Below are positions 61,753 through 64,000 of a DNA stretch of 64,000 bases, one piece after another. The stretch lies in assembly GCF_000224145.3 (NCBI RefSeq), contig NC_020174.2, positions 124,001-188,000 on the forward strand, read 5' to 3'. The stretch's first letter is position 1. Every line of letters starts with the position of its first letter. Origin of the DNA: Ciona intestinalis. Lineage: Eukaryota; Chordata; Ascidiacea; Phlebobranchia; Cionidae. A program made the translations under genes and the position numbers. The notes below the pieces were generated by a model. The model was not told where the DNA came from. It ran no database searches and saw only the letters and a program-made list of their open reading frames with translations.

Positions 61753-64000
61753 CTAATTATTCCATCTAATTTTTCGAACTGCTGAAGCAGTTTGTTTTTT
61801 TGAGAATTTTTTAAACTGGCCAGTGTTTCCCAATATTTTTTCCCAGTGTTGCGCAATCCACCCCGAGATGATTTCCACTTCATGTTTACGAACTTCAATA
61901 ACAGAAGGAGGGTCTTGTGGGTTGGAACCTCTGCATGGAACAACATTATGGAGTATGTTCTATCACATATGTATACCATGTATAGGAACAATAATCACGG
62001 CTACCCGGAACATATTTCATACATAGTGGTGACAGTGCATTAAACTAAAGGGGTACAGGTTCAAAGCTTAATGCTGGGTGCTAAAACATCGAGGCAAACC
62101 CTGTTTCAAAGTTGGGGGAACATGGCACACGTAGTACCCCCCCCACACCCACCTGAGGTCTAAATGGTGAGCCCCACCCTTCACCAGGAGAGCGACCACA
62201 GTGGGTGAAAGGTCGTGTAATATTCCGCCATCCTTCCAAGGGTCAAGGTCACCGTTCGAGAAAATAATGTTCGACGAAAGTTTCAAGTTGTCTGTCCAGA
62301 ACTACAAAGTATATTGAATATTAAGTTGACTAGACAGTCTACTCAATATTAAGTTTACTAGATATTGTGATCAAAACAGAGTCATAAAAACATCACTGAA
62401 TATTCAATCATAGTTTTAATATAAAGTTTATGCAAATGATAAAAGTGTCAAACTTTTAAACACAGGAAGGTCAGGAATAGTTAGACCCACAATCCTGTGA
62501 AACTAATCCCACTTTGTTTACTGATTAATGCAGTGCAGAAAATTGAAGAGTTGGCCTGCCCACCCAGGTTTGGTGTCTATATTATTATACACAGAAGATT
62601 GTGTGCCCAATTTAGTTATTATATATTTACCACATAAACAACACAAACCCACATTAAGTGCCAACCAATTCCGACGTGGTGTAACACGTTGGTGTGTCTC
62701 GCAATACTTCTTCCTTATTTCTGGTGTAAATGGAATGGCAGGGAACATATCGGTAATGTTAGTGCTTCCACCTGGGAGGACAATCTCAGTGCAACCCTGG
62801 TAATGTAATGGGGAGTTTTAGTTGGTGGAATATATCTGGAAACACTGGGAGTCTATTCAACATGGGACCTTGAATTAAGGCTACAGTTATATCCCAAAAA
62901 TACATCGGTTGTATACTTTTTATTATATATGGTTGAGGTCCTACAGCAAGGCGCGCCATGAGACTATGCAATTAGACCTATTTTGGCCAAAACCCTGGGT
63001 GTCGCAACCCATTAGTGACCACTGGCTTGGAACAATTGCTTTTCAGTGTCTTGCCCAAGGATACATACACCCAATAATGGTAGCAGCATCGAGCATTGAA
63101 CCTGGCATCCTCTGGTTCAATGCAAACCCTCCACGTCCACACCATAATTTACGAACCTGATAATCCCACGACCTTGCAGCTAAACCCAACGAACACCCAG
63201 TAGGATCCGAACACTCAATATATTCCTCATAGATATCGAAGCAATCTTTATCCCCTGTCCCGTTATACAACAACGAGGTTGCTTCCAACATTCCTTCAAT
63301 GGCTGTGTTTGCTTTCAACATTTTCTCACAAGCAACCTGGGTGGGTGGGTTTATTATGAATTGATTAATTGAATTTAACTTGCTATATCGTCGCACGGCG
63401 GGGCAACAACAGTCGTTATAACACGGGTGTTCTGTTTCATACACTTCGTGCCCGCTTACAAGCTACCACGTATGTAACTTATTTACCTCGCATGGCGGGG
63501 CAACAACAGTTGTTATAACACGGGTGTTCTCTTTCATACACCTCGTGCCCGCTTATAAGTTACCACGTATGTAACTTATAGGTAACTCTGTGGGTGATTG
63601 TTTTTCTGTATGGTTGACAATTTATACAACCCATCAGTGACCACTGGGTTGATGAAGCATTTGTTATGTGCGTTGTCCAAAGGCGACACAACTTGTAACT
63701 TCTGGGATAAAAGCAGACACACAAACCACGTATCAACAAATATGTCACAATGGTAGCAGTGTCCAGCCTTTAACCCTTGCATTCAAGGCATACACGCAGC
63801 ACAAGACAACTTACATTAACAGGAAAAGCTGGCAGGGGTCCAAAGAAGTTTGCTGGGTAAGGATAGTTGGCCATTGCTAGTTGTGTGAATGAGTTACGCA
63901 CCCAGCCATATAAATGCATTAACGATGAACTTTTCACTTGACTGCATGTCTTGAACCCTTTGCTGATGACATCATACTTGCCCTGTTGTGCGTACCTAGG
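61753..64000 (-). CDS. DPP7-like lysosomal serine peptidase (family S28), C-terminal exons only
   Basis: Five exons read leftwards: 64000-63815 (open at the edge), 63336-63157, 62796-62631, 62291-62153 and 61930-61753 (TAG), in frame throughout. Matches to dipeptidyl peptidase 2 are strong: [61 protein letters not shown] with the catalytic Asp, and GGAHHLDLR with the catalytic His. The catalytic Ser (GxSYGG type) would lie in exons beyond the window. The DPTGC motif and overall wording favour DPP7 over prolylcarboxypeptidase. The enzyme removes N-terminal dipeptides ending in Pro or Ala in lysosomes or vesicles. Glycosylation sequons (NGT, NIT) are present. The third exon may instead end at 62649 using a GTTTGT donor in the same phase, which would fit the family length slightly better. 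Introns contain SINE copies. Confidence 0.9.
62465..62595. repeat. Dispersed repeat, copy 3
   Basis: AGGAAGGTCAGGAATAGTTA, TGTTTACTGATTAATGCAGT and GGCCTGCCCACCCAGGTTTG follow the same order as the copy at 40.0 kb. It lies in the DPP7 intron between exons 62796-62631 and 62291-62153. Confidence 0.6.
62925..63135 (-). mobile_element. SINE in a DPP7 intron
   Basis: ATTAGTGACCACTGGCTTGG, TTCAGTGTCTTGCCCAAGGA and ATGGTAGCAGCATCGAGCAT. The head ends 22 bp from a DPP7 donor. Confidence 0.75.
63365..63780 (-). mobile_element. SINE with duplicated tail in a DPP7 intron
   Basis: The tail block (GGCGGGGCAACAACAGTCGT to TACCACGTATGTAACTTATT) is present twice in tandem (63.38-63.48 and 63.48-63.58 kb). 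It is followed by one body (GACCACTGGGTTGATGAAGC) and a weak head. Confidence 0.75.

Overview
This is a eukaryotic, AT-rich genomic window with short exons, GT-AG introns, about 25 copies of tRNA-derived SINEs and short inverted-repeat elements, and two 50-base assembly gaps. Gene content and style (a single BET gene, an integrin alpha with an I-domain, compact introns, CpG depletion confined to gene bodies) point to a tunicate, most likely Ciona. The species call is inference; nothing in the window proves it.

Layout: 0.9-16.8 kb holds four exons of a minus-strand gene with one I-set Ig domain, separated by introns of 3.8-6.9 kb that are rich in the palindrome TGACGTCA. From 16.8 to 25.7 kb there are only repeats, including a 12-copy tandem array of tRNA T-arm-like hairpins at 23.8-24.3 kb. 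ANKRD40 lies on the minus strand at 25.7-27.6 kb and carries an in-frame TGA in exon 4. A minus-strand gene with an integrin-type I (VWA) domain (28.5-31.6 kb) faces away from a plus-strand integrin-alpha-like gene with a signal peptide, partial beta-propeller and I-domain (34.9-39.3 kb); a tRNA-Leu(UAG) sits in intron 1 of the latter. A complete 22-exon BET bromodomain gene (BRD2/3/4 family) runs on the minus strand from 53.1 to 40.7 kb. It is head-to-head with a complete 8-exon WDR5 gene (56.9-59.9 kb, plus). The last 2.2 kb hold the C-terminal exons of a DPP7-like serine peptidase (S28) on the minus strand, open at the right edge.

Functionally, BET (acetyl-lysine reader) and WDR5 (core subunit of H3K4 methyltransferase complexes) are both chromatin factors and appear to share a promoter interval. 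From general knowledge, human BRD3 and WDR5 are also head-to-head neighbours on 9q34, with DPP7 further along the same band. The two I-domain genes are inverted paralogs with the same exon phases. All multi-exon models were built by hand from splice signals and reading-frame continuity; the exon totals of the complete genes are multiples of three (ANKRD40 780 nt, BET 3279 nt, WDR5 1083 nt).

Most notable observations: (1) TGACGTCA occurs 32 times, almost all in 1-25 kb plus two small intervals next to gene starts, while its CpG-decayed form TGATGTCA/TGACATCA takes over inside the gene-rich 25-64 kb, which looks like a footprint of mosaic gene-body methylation; (2) the tRNA T-arm/B-box minisatellite; (3) two I-domain genes with no visible remainder of an integrin; (4) the in-frame TGA in ANKRD40; (5) the BET-WDR5 arrangement; (6) tandem duplication of a BET 3' splice region.
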